A stretch of DNA of 38,280 bases, from NCBI RefSeq assembly GCF_009759665.1, contig NZ_WQNE01000053.1:1-38280 (forward strand), written 5' to 3'. The position numbers and the translations under genes were made by a program. The DNA comes from Bradyrhizobium cajani. GTDB taxonomy: Bacteria > Pseudomonadota > Alphaproteobacteria > Rhizobiales > Xanthobacteraceae. Positions 16,688-24,823 of the stretch are shown here, one piece after another (the first letter of the stretch is position 1; each line of letters opens with the position of its first letter). The notes beneath the pieces are model-generated. The model ran no database searches. It saw nothing but the letters and a program-made list of their open reading frames with translations, and was not told the DNA's origin.

Positions 16688-16731
16688 GAGTGTGACCCTT
16701 ATTGCCGGACAGCGGCCGACAAAGTGCTAGC

Positions 16732-17298
16732 CTAGCTTTCCTTACGCAACGTGGAGTACCAAAACAGGGCGGCCCCGGCTGCCAGCGTTCCTAGAACGAT
16801 TGCGAAACTGTCCCTATATCGGACCCAAATCCCGTTGCCGTAACCGACCGAAAACGGAAATCGCGATACGTATTTCGGTCCGTCGCCGACTGTCACGAGG
16901 CCCACAAAGCGCCCGGATTCGGGGAACGTGTACTGAAACGATAGTGAGCCTGTCGGATATTGTTTTGGCGGGATTCGAAGGACGGACTCGCTGTCTACGT
17001 CGTTGCCGGCGTCTCGCAACAACCGCACCTCGATGGGCAGATCACGTAGCACATCGCCGACGGCATCCAAGACGATGACCGTGCGGCCGATTTCCGGAAT
17101 GTCCTCGCAAAATTCCTGATTCCCCTGCTTGGCCGGCTGGTATCCGGTAAAATGCATCATATAGGGCCCAGCGCGAAGCTTGCACACGTCTTTCTCCATC
17201 GATACTCCCCCGTGTGCAATCGCTGGCCGCGCCCAACCGCAGTCTAGGATGAGGAGCAAAGATGGAATTCCAAGCACTGCGGCTTTTACGATGTTCAA
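16732..17298 (-). CDS. Exported, membrane-anchored protein of the monooxygenase operon (unknown family)
   Basis: The start is a TTG at 17298 whose last bases overlap the pmoB stop (TTGA). AAGGAGGT, five bases upstream, lies inside the end of pmoB, so the two are translationally coupled. The 188-residue product has a signal peptide ending PAIA with His29 as the predicted mature N-terminus. It then shows SMEKDVCKLRAGPYMMHF, GYQPAKQGNQEFCEDIPE (Cys39 and Cys64 likely disulfide or metal ligands) and a single C-terminal helix (about 163-183). Similar HGGV..C..Y.P..FCED proteins occur, to my recollection, in nitrifiers and methanotrophs, but no function is known to me. Its position immediately after subunit B suggests a role in assembly or copper loading. 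It is not a clear PmoD. Confidence 0.8.
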   Translation of the reverse strand: MNIVKAAVLGIPSLLLILDCGWARPAIAHGGVSMEKDVCKLRAGPYMMHFTGYQPAKQGNQEFCEDIPEIGRTVIVLDAVGDVLRDLPIEVRLLRDAGNDVDSESVLRIPPKQYPTGSLSFQYTFPESGRFVGLVTVGDGPKYVSRFPFSVGYGNGIWVRYRDSFAIVLGTLAAGAALFWYSTLRKES

Positions 17299-18617
17299 CC
17301 CGGACCTCCTTTCGGATTCTCAGCCGTGCGGTTGTCGGGATCGGTGAATACAGGGACCATGGGGCCGCTGACGTTTGAGATTGTCCGTTTGCCGTGCTCG
17401 TCATAGAAGAACAACAGTCCTCCCAACGTGTTGTCCGGATCGTTGATCAGGCTACTCAAGCGCTCCGTCTCCCATGCCGCGTCGGCCGCTTCGATATCGA
17501 CTGTCTTCGTTTCACCCGGCTTGAGCGGTCGGCTGTCGCTCACCTTAAGCCCATTCGGAGGAAGCAATTCCTTGGGGTAATTCGGATCCACCGTCGCCAT
17601 TGCCTGGCTAACCTCATGGTTGATGAAGCGCTGATTGGAAGTTAAGAACTCGCCAAGCTGTGCTGACGTGCTCCCACTGTTCGTCAGTGTCACGTTCATA
17701 CGAAGCGAGCGGCCAGGGACGTCATAGTTTGACTTGTTGACCACAACTTTGACCTGCTCAGGCACTTCCGGTAGGGGCTCGACGGTTGCGCGGGACCCCT
17801 GCAGCGGCACGGTCCTTGGATAAGCGGTGTCGGTCGCCTGAAAGCCGAAGAATACGATGAGAATCGTCGCCACGAGCAAACCGGCCCCAAATAGGCGATC
17901 GGTGCTGGTAACGAGCTGAGATCGATCGCCGCCTTTTTCCGTCAACGCGCGAAAACGAGGCAGCAGGAGCGGCCGGCGCAACCACCAGACAAGCCACACG
18001 ATGGCGATCGCAACCCACAAGCCATGCCAGAAGAACACCCTGCCAAGGCCCCAGGTTTCGAGATTATCGATAGTCTCGCCACTGAGAGTTTTGATTGGAA
18101 GCTTGAAGTCGCTTTCGTTCCCCGTCACCGTCAGCCAGTTTCCCGGTCCGAGCAGCGGCCCGGCTCCCATCACGTTGATCATCGGATGGACGTGATGGTG
18201 GCCTGGCACTCGTCCTTTGAGCACTGTTTTGAATTCATAGTCCCGGTTCAACTCCAGTTTGGTGGACTGAATTGCTGGGACACCATTAATGTAGCTCTCG
18301 GTTCGGGCTAGCACCGGGCCCGGCGTCCCGTTTCCCAGAAAGGCCGCTTCGGGAAGGGGTAGGTTGACTGGCCAGATCGGGAAGAGTCGGAACTTGCCGG
18401 TGACAACGATTTCACCGTTCACGGGAATTTCGTTCGTGCTCCACTTCACATCGTAAAAATGAGCCGTCCGCATCCGCAGAAACGGCTCCTGATTGCGCTC
18501 ACCATGCGCCAGAGCAGCATCTGGGACGAGGGTCAGTATTCCGATCTGCATGATCGCCGCCGCTGCCGATAAGATTACACGCACGCATGAGCTTTTGCGG
18601 AAACAGAATGTTCTCAT
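17295..18617 (-). CDS. pmoB: Copper membrane monooxygenase subunit B (PmoB/AmoB)
   Basis: A 440-residue protein with a signal peptide ending DAALA, making His38 the mature N-terminus (HGERNQEPFLRMRTAHFYD). The Cu(B) ligands of Methylococcus capsulatus PmoB (H33, H137, H139) align with H38, H142 and H144 (PGHHHVHPMINV), with the same 104-residue spacing. The partner His48 is kept as H53. His72, seen in gammaproteobacterial enzymes, is Arg here. Two transmembrane helices (VFFWHGLWVAIAIVWLVWWL; GLLVATILIVFFGF) link the N- and C-terminal cupredoxin domains (VPGRSLRMNVTLTNSG, LGGLLFFYD). A ribosome site GGAGG precedes the ATG. Length and layout are normal and the reading frame is intact. Substrate (ammonia, methane or a longer alkane) cannot be read from the sequence. 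Confidence 0.96.
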   Translation of the reverse strand: MRTFCFRKSSCVRVILSAAAAIMQIGILTLVPDAALAHGERNQEPFLRMRTAHFYDVKWSTNEIPVNGEIVVTGKFRLFPIWPVNLPLPEAAFLGNGTPGPVLARTESYINGVPAIQSTKLELNRDYEFKTVLKGRVPGHHHVHPMINVMGAGPLLGPGNWLTVTGNESDFKLPIKTLSGETIDNLETWGLGRVFFWHGLWVAIAIVWLVWWLRRPLLLPRFRALTEKGGDRSQLVTSTDRLFGAGLLVATILIVFFGFQATDTAYPRTVPLQGSRATVEPLPEVPEQVKVVVNKSNYDVPGRSLRMNVTLTNSGSTSAQLGEFLTSNQRFINHEVSQAMATVDPNYPKELLPPNGLKVSDSRPLKPGETKTVDIEAADAAWETERLSSLINDPDNTLGGLLFFYDEHGKRTISNVSGPMVPVFTDPDNRTAENPKGGPG

Positions 18618-18644
18618 TTGGAGTCCTCCACAGTCCCAGCAGGA

Positions 18645-19502
18645 TCATTCGACTGCGGCGAAGCGCCCTTGCAGGCTGGTGCCGTCTATGGCTTTTTGGG
18701 CTGTCTCAGCTGGCTCATCCTTATCGGTGAGCCCCATGAAATTCTTCAGGGTGTTTGGCGTCGTTACCACACGAGCGAGGAGCATTCCGATATGCCACCA
18801 CGCCAAATACATCAGTATGGATACGAACGCCGAGAAAAAGGACGCGATAATGGCTGAGTGGCCACCAAAAGTTCGAAGCGTGCCCCGCTCTATCAGCCGG
18901 ATATACTCAGGCAGGGCGGTGCGGGTGAAGGCATAGCTGATGTAATCGCCCACGGAAACAAGCTGCCCCATCACTTCTACGGGTAGCCGATATGGCGCCA
19001 GCCAAAACCAGTTAGCCGGGTAGAAAAGCAGTGCGAATGCAAAGGCGCCGGACATCGCCGTGAACAAACAATTCCCGGTCAGCAAAAGAGCGACATCGAG
19101 GACTAGTGCGCCAGGTATCAGCAGCGCTGGAATGACCTCGCTCATCGGAAAGTACGACCACAGGTGGAAACCGAAATATCGATTTATCCACTGACCGAAC
19201 AGGAGACAAACGACCGCAAATGTAGCGGCGATTGGAAGTCTAAATTTCGTCCAAAACACATACTGCAAAGCTGCAGGGAATGTTATGGCCATAATTGGAG
19301 TCAGGGTGACCCACCACTGTCTGTCTTTCCAATCGATCCACATATCCCAGTCCCCTGCGGTCAGCATGTAATGCAGGTGGAATGCGCCGGAGACGGCCAG
19401 AAAAAGGATGGCGGCGACGAGAAGGTCAAACACTTTTGAGATTCTTGCTGACTCTTTAAGCCATTCGAGCCCATACAGTCTCACAGACGTTCCTCCTTGC
19501 AT
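18645..19502 (-). CDS. pmoA: Copper membrane monooxygenase subunit A (PmoA/AmoA)
   Basis: A 285-residue polytopic protein with the family signature GDWDMWIDWKDRQWWVTLTP (residues 50-69), RLPIAATFAVVCLLFGQWIN, IPGALVLD and LPEYIRLIERGTLRTFGGH. The diagnostic GDWDFW of most pmoA and amoA genes is GDWDMW here. The body mixes features I associate with both alphaproteobacterial PmoA and AmoA, so the protein appears to belong to a divergent branch. The ATG at 19502 follows AGGAGG. A second ribosome site (AAGGAGG) lies inside the first codons, before a GTG at codon 7, so two start sites are possible. It lies 125 bases after pmoC and 27 before pmoB. Confidence 0.96.
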   Translation of the reverse strand: MQGGTSVRLYGLEWLKESARISKVFDLLVAAILFLAVSGAFHLHYMLTAGDWDMWIDWKDRQWWVTLTPIMAITFPAALQYVFWTKFRLPIAATFAVVCLLFGQWINRYFGFHLWSYFPMSEVIPALLIPGALVLDVALLLTGNCLFTAMSGAFAFALLFYPANWFWLAPYRLPVEVMGQLVSVGDYISYAFTRTALPEYIRLIERGTLRTFGGHSAIIASFFSAFVSILMYLAWWHIGMLLARVVTTPNTLKNFMGLTDKDEPAETAQKAIDGTSLQGRFAAVE

Positions 19503-19627
19503 GGCTTCCTCCTAGTTCTTTTACCGTGTTGAGATCGACCTTCCTGGAAACCGACGCCCGACATGATTGCAAGACGGCATGCTTTGCACATGCCGGGCTG
19601 TCAGCAATTAATGGTTCATAAGCGGTT

Positions 19628-20419
19628 TCAGCGCTGGGTGGCGACCGAAACTTCGTCCTCTTGGGAAAGCCGCTCGATCACTTCAAGCATGTGCATCGCG
19701 ATCTGGATCAGGAGCCCACCCAAGGCCAGCACACTCCAGCCCATCACGACAAAACCCCAGTGCAAGGGATAGGAGAACACCTCTTCCATCAGGAAGAAGG
19801 CATGGCCCCACTCGTTGTAGCCCAAGTTCGGCAATATTAGAAACGGACCTACAACCACGAGCACGAATGGAATTGAGATCTGCGTTGCGAACTTCGGCAG
19901 CCTCGTCATCGCGTACAGAAATGATCCCACGCCAAACAGCACGTAGAGTGGCATGGTGCCGTAGAACAGCACGATGTGACTCGGCGTGAAGCTTGTATCC
20001 CGGACCACAACCTGATGCCATGAGGCGTCCTGCTCGGCAAAGAAGCTGGTAGCGAACCAGACGCAAAAGGCATAGACGAAGATGAACAGGACCAGATTGA
20101 AGTAACGCCGGAGCTCTTCCCCCCGTTTGAGCGCGCCAAGATTGCGGTCTCGCGTGAACCATAGATACGCCCAGGTCACCACCCAGAGCAAAGGGATGAC
20201 GCTAAGCTCAACCTTCAGCAACGTCATCCAGGCGGCATCGAACGCAGGCTCAGTCGAATCCAGGCCGGCACTCCAAGCATAGACCTGCTGAAAGATGCGC
20301 CAGAACACCATCAGCGCTAGCACCGCCAGAGTGACTCCTGCTGCAAGTTTGAAATTCGCCAACGGCTGAGTACGGTCCTCAGCGGCAGACTTGGCGTTAT
20401 GAGTCATCGTGATCGACAT
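19628..20419 (-). CDS. pmoC: Copper membrane monooxygenase subunit C (PmoC/AmoC)
   Basis: A 263-residue membrane protein and first gene of the operon. The conserved metal site EQDASWHQVVVRDTSFTPSH supplies D131, H135 and H148, which match D156, H160 and H173 of Methylococcus capsulatus PmoC in residue and spacing. About six hydrophobic helices are visible (LAAGVTLAVLALMVFWRIF, VIPLLWVVTWAYLWF, FNLVLFIFVYAFCVWF, and others), and PNLGYNEWGHAFFLMEE is typical of the family. The start ATG has AAGGAGGAG five bases upstream. The order C-A-B matches known pmo and amo operons. I see no convincing sigma-70 promoter in the 150 bases upstream. Confidence 0.96.
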   Translation of the reverse strand: MSITMTHNAKSAAEDRTQPLANFKLAAGVTLAVLALMVFWRIFQQVYAWSAGLDSTEPAFDAAWMTLLKVELSVIPLLWVVTWAYLWFTRDRNLGALKRGEELRRYFNLVLFIFVYAFCVWFATSFFAEQDASWHQVVVRDTSFTPSHIVLFYGTMPLYVLFGVGSFLYAMTRLPKFATQISIPFVLVVVGPFLILPNLGYNEWGHAFFLMEEVFSYPLHWGFVVMGWSVLALGGLLIQIAMHMLEVIERLSQEDEVSVATQR

Positions 20420-21211
20420 CTTGTCTCCTCCTTGAGATTGCCTAAGGTGTGGTGTTGTTTGCGAGGGTAGTGCTCACTCCGATCGTTGATCGCAAGGATA
20501 GGATCTGTCTTCAAGCTCCCAGCTTTCTGGTAACCTCCTTGCGAATGGCGCACGCATACATGTTGATTTCGAGACCGACCGGCAATTCGACGATTTTTGG
20601 GGTCAGCTCATATCGATTTGCTCCTGGCTAGATGAATGCGGCGCAAAAGGTCGCGAGGACACGAGGTCCCCGCAGTGGGGGAGAACTCACCGAGTGCGCT
20701 GCAAGTGCTCGGCGAAAAAGAAACCCATGATCACGCCATCCCTGCCACCGCGCGCTGTGGCGTCACCCTGATGAGATTGGCGCGATAATCCGACGATCCG
20801 CAGGAATATGATCCGACTCTTGCCTCGCCCGCTGCTGCTCTTGCAAAGCAGCGTATTGATGCATCCAAGCGTCCGTATTGAACCATTCGTTATAGTTGGA
20901 CTCCACATCACTCTCCCTAGATGAGGTAAATCTTCATAGCTGACCCGGAGCTAAGCCGTTAGCTCAGGTCGACGACCGCAACAAAGCCAAAGAACGACAG
21001 TCCTCCCCCTTCTCTCTGTTCGCTCATTACCCGCATCCTCCTTTGAAAGAGCGGTGCGGCACGTCGGGTTTGAACCTGGCCCGTATAGACGCAAGACGTC
21101 CGCTTTCATCTCAAACAACCCGTCCAGCTCCGGCTTCAATTTGGAAATTGGCCGCGCGCTCGGTCTCAGGTTACAACCTCACGCCACGTACGAATCAAGC
21201 CTTGACGGCTG
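20420..21211. other. Upstream region of the monooxygenase operon, no supported gene
   Basis: About 790 bases between pmoC and an inverted repeat. The only candidate is a short minus-strand frame, GTG 20906 to stop 20763 (47 residues, VESNYNEWFNTDAWMHQYAA..., with GGGAG upstream). It is unrecognised and may be spurious. The operon promoter should be here, but no clear -35/-10 or sigma-54 (-24/-12) element stood out by eye. Confidence 0.35.
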
Positions 21212-21340
21212 TGGCGAGGCTGATTGAGGTATGTGCAAGTGTCGAGAAAGCGGGTCCGCCTCGCGCTTCTTTCGTCGGAATCCGCAGAGGATCATTAACT
21301 TGAGGCTCGACGCGTGCACATACCTCAATCAGCCTCGCCA
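21212..21340. repeat. 26-bp perfect inverted repeat enclosing 77 bp (MITE-like or hairpin)
   Basis: Bases 21212-21237 (TGGCGAGGCTGATTGAGG onward) are the exact reverse complement of 21315-21340. The total unit is 129 bp and non-coding. No obvious target duplication flanks it. It lies between the decayed symporter gene and the monooxygenase operon. It may be a miniature element, two solo ends of an IS, or a transcribed hairpin terminating the symporter transcript. Confidence 0.75.
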
Positions 21341-21411
21341 TGACCGGCACCTGAAAGAGCTTGAGGCCTGCGTGGGGTCAGGTTGTACAGTCTAATTCAT
21401 GTCTTCGACCG

Positions 21412-22737
21412 TTACCCCACAAGCTTCACGATCACACTGGGGGCGCAATCTCGAGCCGACGAGGATACTCGCCACCGCCCCCTTGCGTGGTGAAACGCTT
21501 CCAACTGATTGCGAATACCAGCGAAGGAAAGTTTCGCTGCGCAAGCTACGGAGAACGCAAGTCCCGCCATGAAGGCAACATTCTGGCCCTCGAACAGGAT
21601 TCCCAAGACGACTGCGACGACGGCAATGATGATCGTGGCGACACGCGCAACCTTCAACTGCTCAGACTCTGCCGCCTTCCCCGCCCTTATGACGTTGGTC
21701 CAGGGGTCATGGCACAGGGTGGCAACCCCCGAAAGGGTCAATCCAGCAACGACTGCAAGCATGGTCGCGAACGCTACGGCGCAAATGAAGCCGAAGAAGG
21801 CGTTGCCTCCGACCGCTTGAGCCAGTAAGGGCGCGGCCATGTTGCCGCCGCCTCCGGCTTTGAGTACGGCCTGTGGTCCGACGATTACCATGGTCCCAAA
21901 GCCGATGACGAAGACCATGAGATGAAATGCTCCGATCAGGCCGGTCGCATAGAGAATGGAGAGCCGCGCCGCCTTGACGTCCTTGACCGTGTAGACGAGC
22001 ATGAGGATATGCGGCATCGCCGCCGTACCGAACATGAGACCCAGCCCAAGAGAAATCGCGTCCCATTGACCGGAAACGACGCGCGAACCCGGCTGAAGCA
22101 CATTCGCGCCGTATCGTTCAGCCGGATTCATCTGGAATTGGGCAAGAACCAAGATGCAGAGGAATGCCCCACCTGCCATCAGGAGCCGCTTTGACGACCT
22201 GAAGCCAGGTCGCAGCGAGCATATCGCCAAAGAGCACGTAGATCAGCATGGCGGTCCCGACGATGATGACTGACCAGGAATACGGGATGCCGAATAGCAG
22301 CTTGATGAGCGCCCCTGTCGCAACCATCTGCGCGATGAGACGAAATCACGGCCAGCGTTCCGATCGCGGCGGCAGGGCGAACCGGCTTTTGCGACAAACG
22401 ATACGCCACCACATCGGCAAAGGTGAATTTGCCCACATTTCGGAGTGGCTCGACAATGAGAAAAAGAATGATCGGCCAGCCGACGAGCCACCCGATCGAA
22501 TACACCATGCCATCGAAGCCGTTAGAAGTGACAATACCGGCGATGCCTAGAAGCGCCGCCGCAGAAAGAAAGTCTCCGGCAAGGGCCCAGCCATTTTGCC
22601 ACGCGGTGATTTCACCACCTGCCAAAGAACGTCTCGGTCGTCTTGGTCCGTTTGGACGCCCAATAGGTTATCGCGAGCGTCAAGGCCATGAACGCAAAGA
22701 AGAATGCGATGGAGATGTTGCTGCTCTGCGACTGCAT
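21412..22737 (-). pseudogene. actP: Sodium/solute symporter (ActP acetate-permease-like), three frameshifts and truncated
   Basis: The ATG at 22737 overlaps the yjcH-like stop (TGATG). Segments in changing frames rebuild an SSSF symporter: FFFAFMALTLAITYWASKR; then GGEITAWQNGWALAGDFLSA and FTFADVVAYRLSQKPVRPAA; then ATGALIKLLFGIPYS; then LLMAGGAFLCILVL and GLGLMFGTAAMPHILMLVYT through VAGLTLSGVATLCHDPW. Frames change near 22615, 22335 and 22197, each explained by a one- or two-base indel. Homology ends near 21540, about two helices before the normal C-terminus. ActP moves acetate and related monocarboxylates with sodium. The gene is dead but supports a former carboxylate-handling unit beside the monooxygenase. 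Confidence 0.85.
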
Positions 22738-23027
22738 CACGCTTGCTCCAGCGTGGACTTCACGTTGCAGTCGAAGATTGTATTTGCCCCGTACACGTAG
22801 AGCAGGCAGAGAAGAAACGAGCTGATGATGACCAACGGGCCGAGCACAATGCAAAGCGACAAGCCGGGGGCGAGCATCGTGCCTAGAACAGGCTTGCCGA
22901 ACGCGAACAGCCCCATGAAACCGAAATAGATCGCGATCATCGCAAAGCTCAACGACGCCGCAACCGTCAATCTCGACCGCGCCAGTGCGATCATTCCTCT
23001 TTCCAGAGCCTTTGAATATACAGTCAT
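22737..23027 (-). CDS. yjcH: DUF485 membrane protein (YjcH-like partner of ActP)
   Basis: A 96-residue protein from ATG 23027, chosen because AGGAGGAGCAG lies immediately upstream; a longer frame starts at 23120. It shows two membrane helices (LTVAASLSFAMIAIYFGFMG and LGPLVIISSFLLCLLYVYGA) and the usual YVxxAN-x-xFD ending of DUF485. These small proteins are typically encoded just before acetate-type symporters and are thought to assist them. Its stop overlaps the symporter start. The gene itself looks intact even though its partner is not. Confidence 0.85.
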   Translation of the reverse strand: MTVYSKALERGMIALARSRLTVAASLSFAMIAIYFGFMGLFAFGKPVLGTMLAPGLSLCIVLGPLVIISSFLLCLLYVYGANTIFDCNVKSTLEQA

Positions 23028-23145
23028 CTGCTCCTCCTGAATTGTTTGTGACAGTTTCGAGAGACCTTGAATCATTGCCCACTGAGAATTTGCGAGAGAA
23101 GACTTGCGCATTTTCGCCATGCCCCGCCTGATGGTTGGCCTGCGG

Positions 23146-23976
23146 TCACGCGATCCGAGAGCTTACCTCTGCGATGGCGTCTAGCTGGCCAATTGAGGAA
23201 ATTGGCTCCTTCTTGTACAGGAGCTCCAAGATCTCTTTTCGGTACTTGATGCGCTCGAAATCAGTTGTCAGCTTGAGCCGGTCGCGCGGTCGAGCCATCC
23301 CGACTTTCCAGATCCGACCAATTCGTGCAGCCGGTCCGTTGGAGAGTGCGACAATCCTGTCGCCGAGAAAGATCGCTTCATCGAGGTCATGAGTGACCAT
23401 GACGACAGTCGTTTTCGTCGTTTCGACGAACCGCACCAGCTCGTCCTGCAAGCTCGATCTCGTCAATGCGTCGAGCGCACCGAAGGGTTCATCCAGCAAG
23501 AGTACCTTCGGCTGGACCGCAAACGCCCGCGCAATTCCGACTCGTTGCTTCATGCCGCCAGATATTTCAAACGGGTATTTGCCTATCGCGTGCTCCAAGT
23601 GCACGAGCTTCAAGGCCTGTTCGGCCCGATCCATTAGCTCGGACTTCGACGCTCCTCGAAACGCCTGCTTGACGGCAAGATAGACATTTTCGACGCAAGT
23701 CATCCAGGGAAGCAGGGCATGGCTCTGAAAGACCATTGCCCTCTCCGGCCCGGGGCCTGTAACGACCGCGCCGCTACAGCGGATTGCACCCGATGTGGGC
23801 GTCAGCAGGCCGGCCATGATGTTGAGCAACGTGCTCTTGCCACAGCCGGAGTGGCCGATCAGGCAGACGAACTCGCTTTGTTCGATTGTCAGCGATATGC
23901 GGTCGAGCGCGCGCAGCTCCTTGCCGGACCGGTCCACAAATGACATCGAGACGTCGTTGATATCGAGATCGGCCAT
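23146..23976 (-). CDS. nrtD: ABC transporter ATP-binding protein, nitrate/cyanate type
   Basis: A 276-residue protein from ATG 23976. Walker A is GHSGCGKST, the Q-loop region AMVFQSHALLPWMTCVENVY, the signature EISGGMKQRVGIARA, Walker B VLLLDEPFGALDA, and the switch His MVTHDLDEA. ENVYLAVKQ and RAMVFQxHxLLPW are typical of NrtC/NrtD nitrate transport ATPases rather than sulfonate SsuB, though taurine or sulfonate uptake is the alternative. It follows the permease after four bases. The gene is intact, but both partners (permease and binding protein) are broken, so the transporter is probably non-functional. Confidence 0.85.
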   Translation of the reverse strand: MADLDINDVSMSFVDRSGKELRALDRISLTIEQSEFVCLIGHSGCGKSTLLNIMAGLLTPTSGAIRCSGAVVTGPGPERAMVFQSHALLPWMTCVENVYLAVKQAFRGASKSELMDRAEQALKLVHLEHAIGKYPFEISGGMKQRVGIARAFAVQPKVLLLDEPFGALDALTRSSLQDELVRFVETTKTTVVMVTHDLDEAIFLGDRIVALSNGPAARIGRIWKVGMARPRDRLKLTTDFERIKYRKEILELLYKKEPISSIGQLDAIAEVSSRIA

Positions 23977-23980
23977 CGTC

Positions 23981-24823
23981 CTATTCCCGGAAGCTGAGGC
24001 GTTCGCCAATCCGTTTAAGAATGACGTCGAGCGCCAGGCCAATCCCACCGACCAGAACGATGGCAACGATCATGCTAGCGATCTGCAGGTTATTCCATTC
24101 GTTCCAGATGAAATAGCCGATCCCGCTTTGGGCGCCGACCATTTCCGCGGCCACGATCACGAACCAGGCTATGCGGATGGAAATACGCATTCCCGACAAG
24201 ATCATCGGGACGCTGGCCGGGAAGACGACGCGCGTCACGTGCTCCAGCCTCGGGACACCGAATACCCGGGATACGTTTAGCCACTCCGCACGCACTGAAG
24301 CCGTGCCCGTCGCCGTGCTGATCAACATCGGCCATACGGCGCAAATGATGAAGATGGTCGAGATTGTGCTGTCGCGAAAGGTGTAGAGAGCAAGCGGCAT
24401 CTAGGCGAGTGGCGATACCGGCCTAAGCACCTGAATGAAGGGATCAAGGGCGCAATAGCATGCTGGCCACAGTCCGAGCATGAAGCCAAGGTGAACAGCG
24501 ACGGCTAGAGCCAACGTGAAACCAAGGGCAACGCGCCCCATGGAATAGAGGACATGCCATGCGATTCCCAGATTATTGGGATTATCGTGGTCCAATGCGT
24601 GCGCGATCAGCTCACAGCCGCGCAGCGCAACTACCCACGGGGACGGAATTGCGCTCGCTTGCTGTTCTGGCGCACTTTGGCCAGCGAGCCGCGCGTACTC
24701 GGCATCCGCAGCGCTAACGGGCCCCTGCGGCGGCGGCGTGAGCCATGCCCAGATGCAAATGAAGACTACAAAGATCGCAATAGATGCCACCCAGGGCTGC
24801 TGAAGCCGTTGCGACATCGGCAT
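23981..24823 (-). pseudogene. nrtB: ABC transporter permease, nitrate type, with in-frame amber codon
   Basis: The start ATG at 24823 overlaps the stop of the binding protein gene (TGATG). The frame is open to PFIQVLRPVSPLA, then TAG (24403-24401) in place of the Trp expected in PLAWLPLALY. The same frame continues directly with MPLALYTFRDSTISTIFI, ISTATGTASVRAEWLNVSRV, the EAA-type loop VPRLEHVTRVVFPASVPMIL and a normal C-terminus at 23981. One G-to-A change explains the lesion. Restart at the ATG right after the stop would give only the C-terminal half. The family is the BinPDT inner-membrane component of nitrate/sulfonate importers. Confidence 0.85.

Noticed and set aside
20420..20570. Sigma-54 or sigma-70 promoter for the monooxygenase operon
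   Set aside because: No GG-N10-GC pair of TGGC/TTGC type and no good TTGACA/TATAAT spacing was found. Start-site mapping is required.
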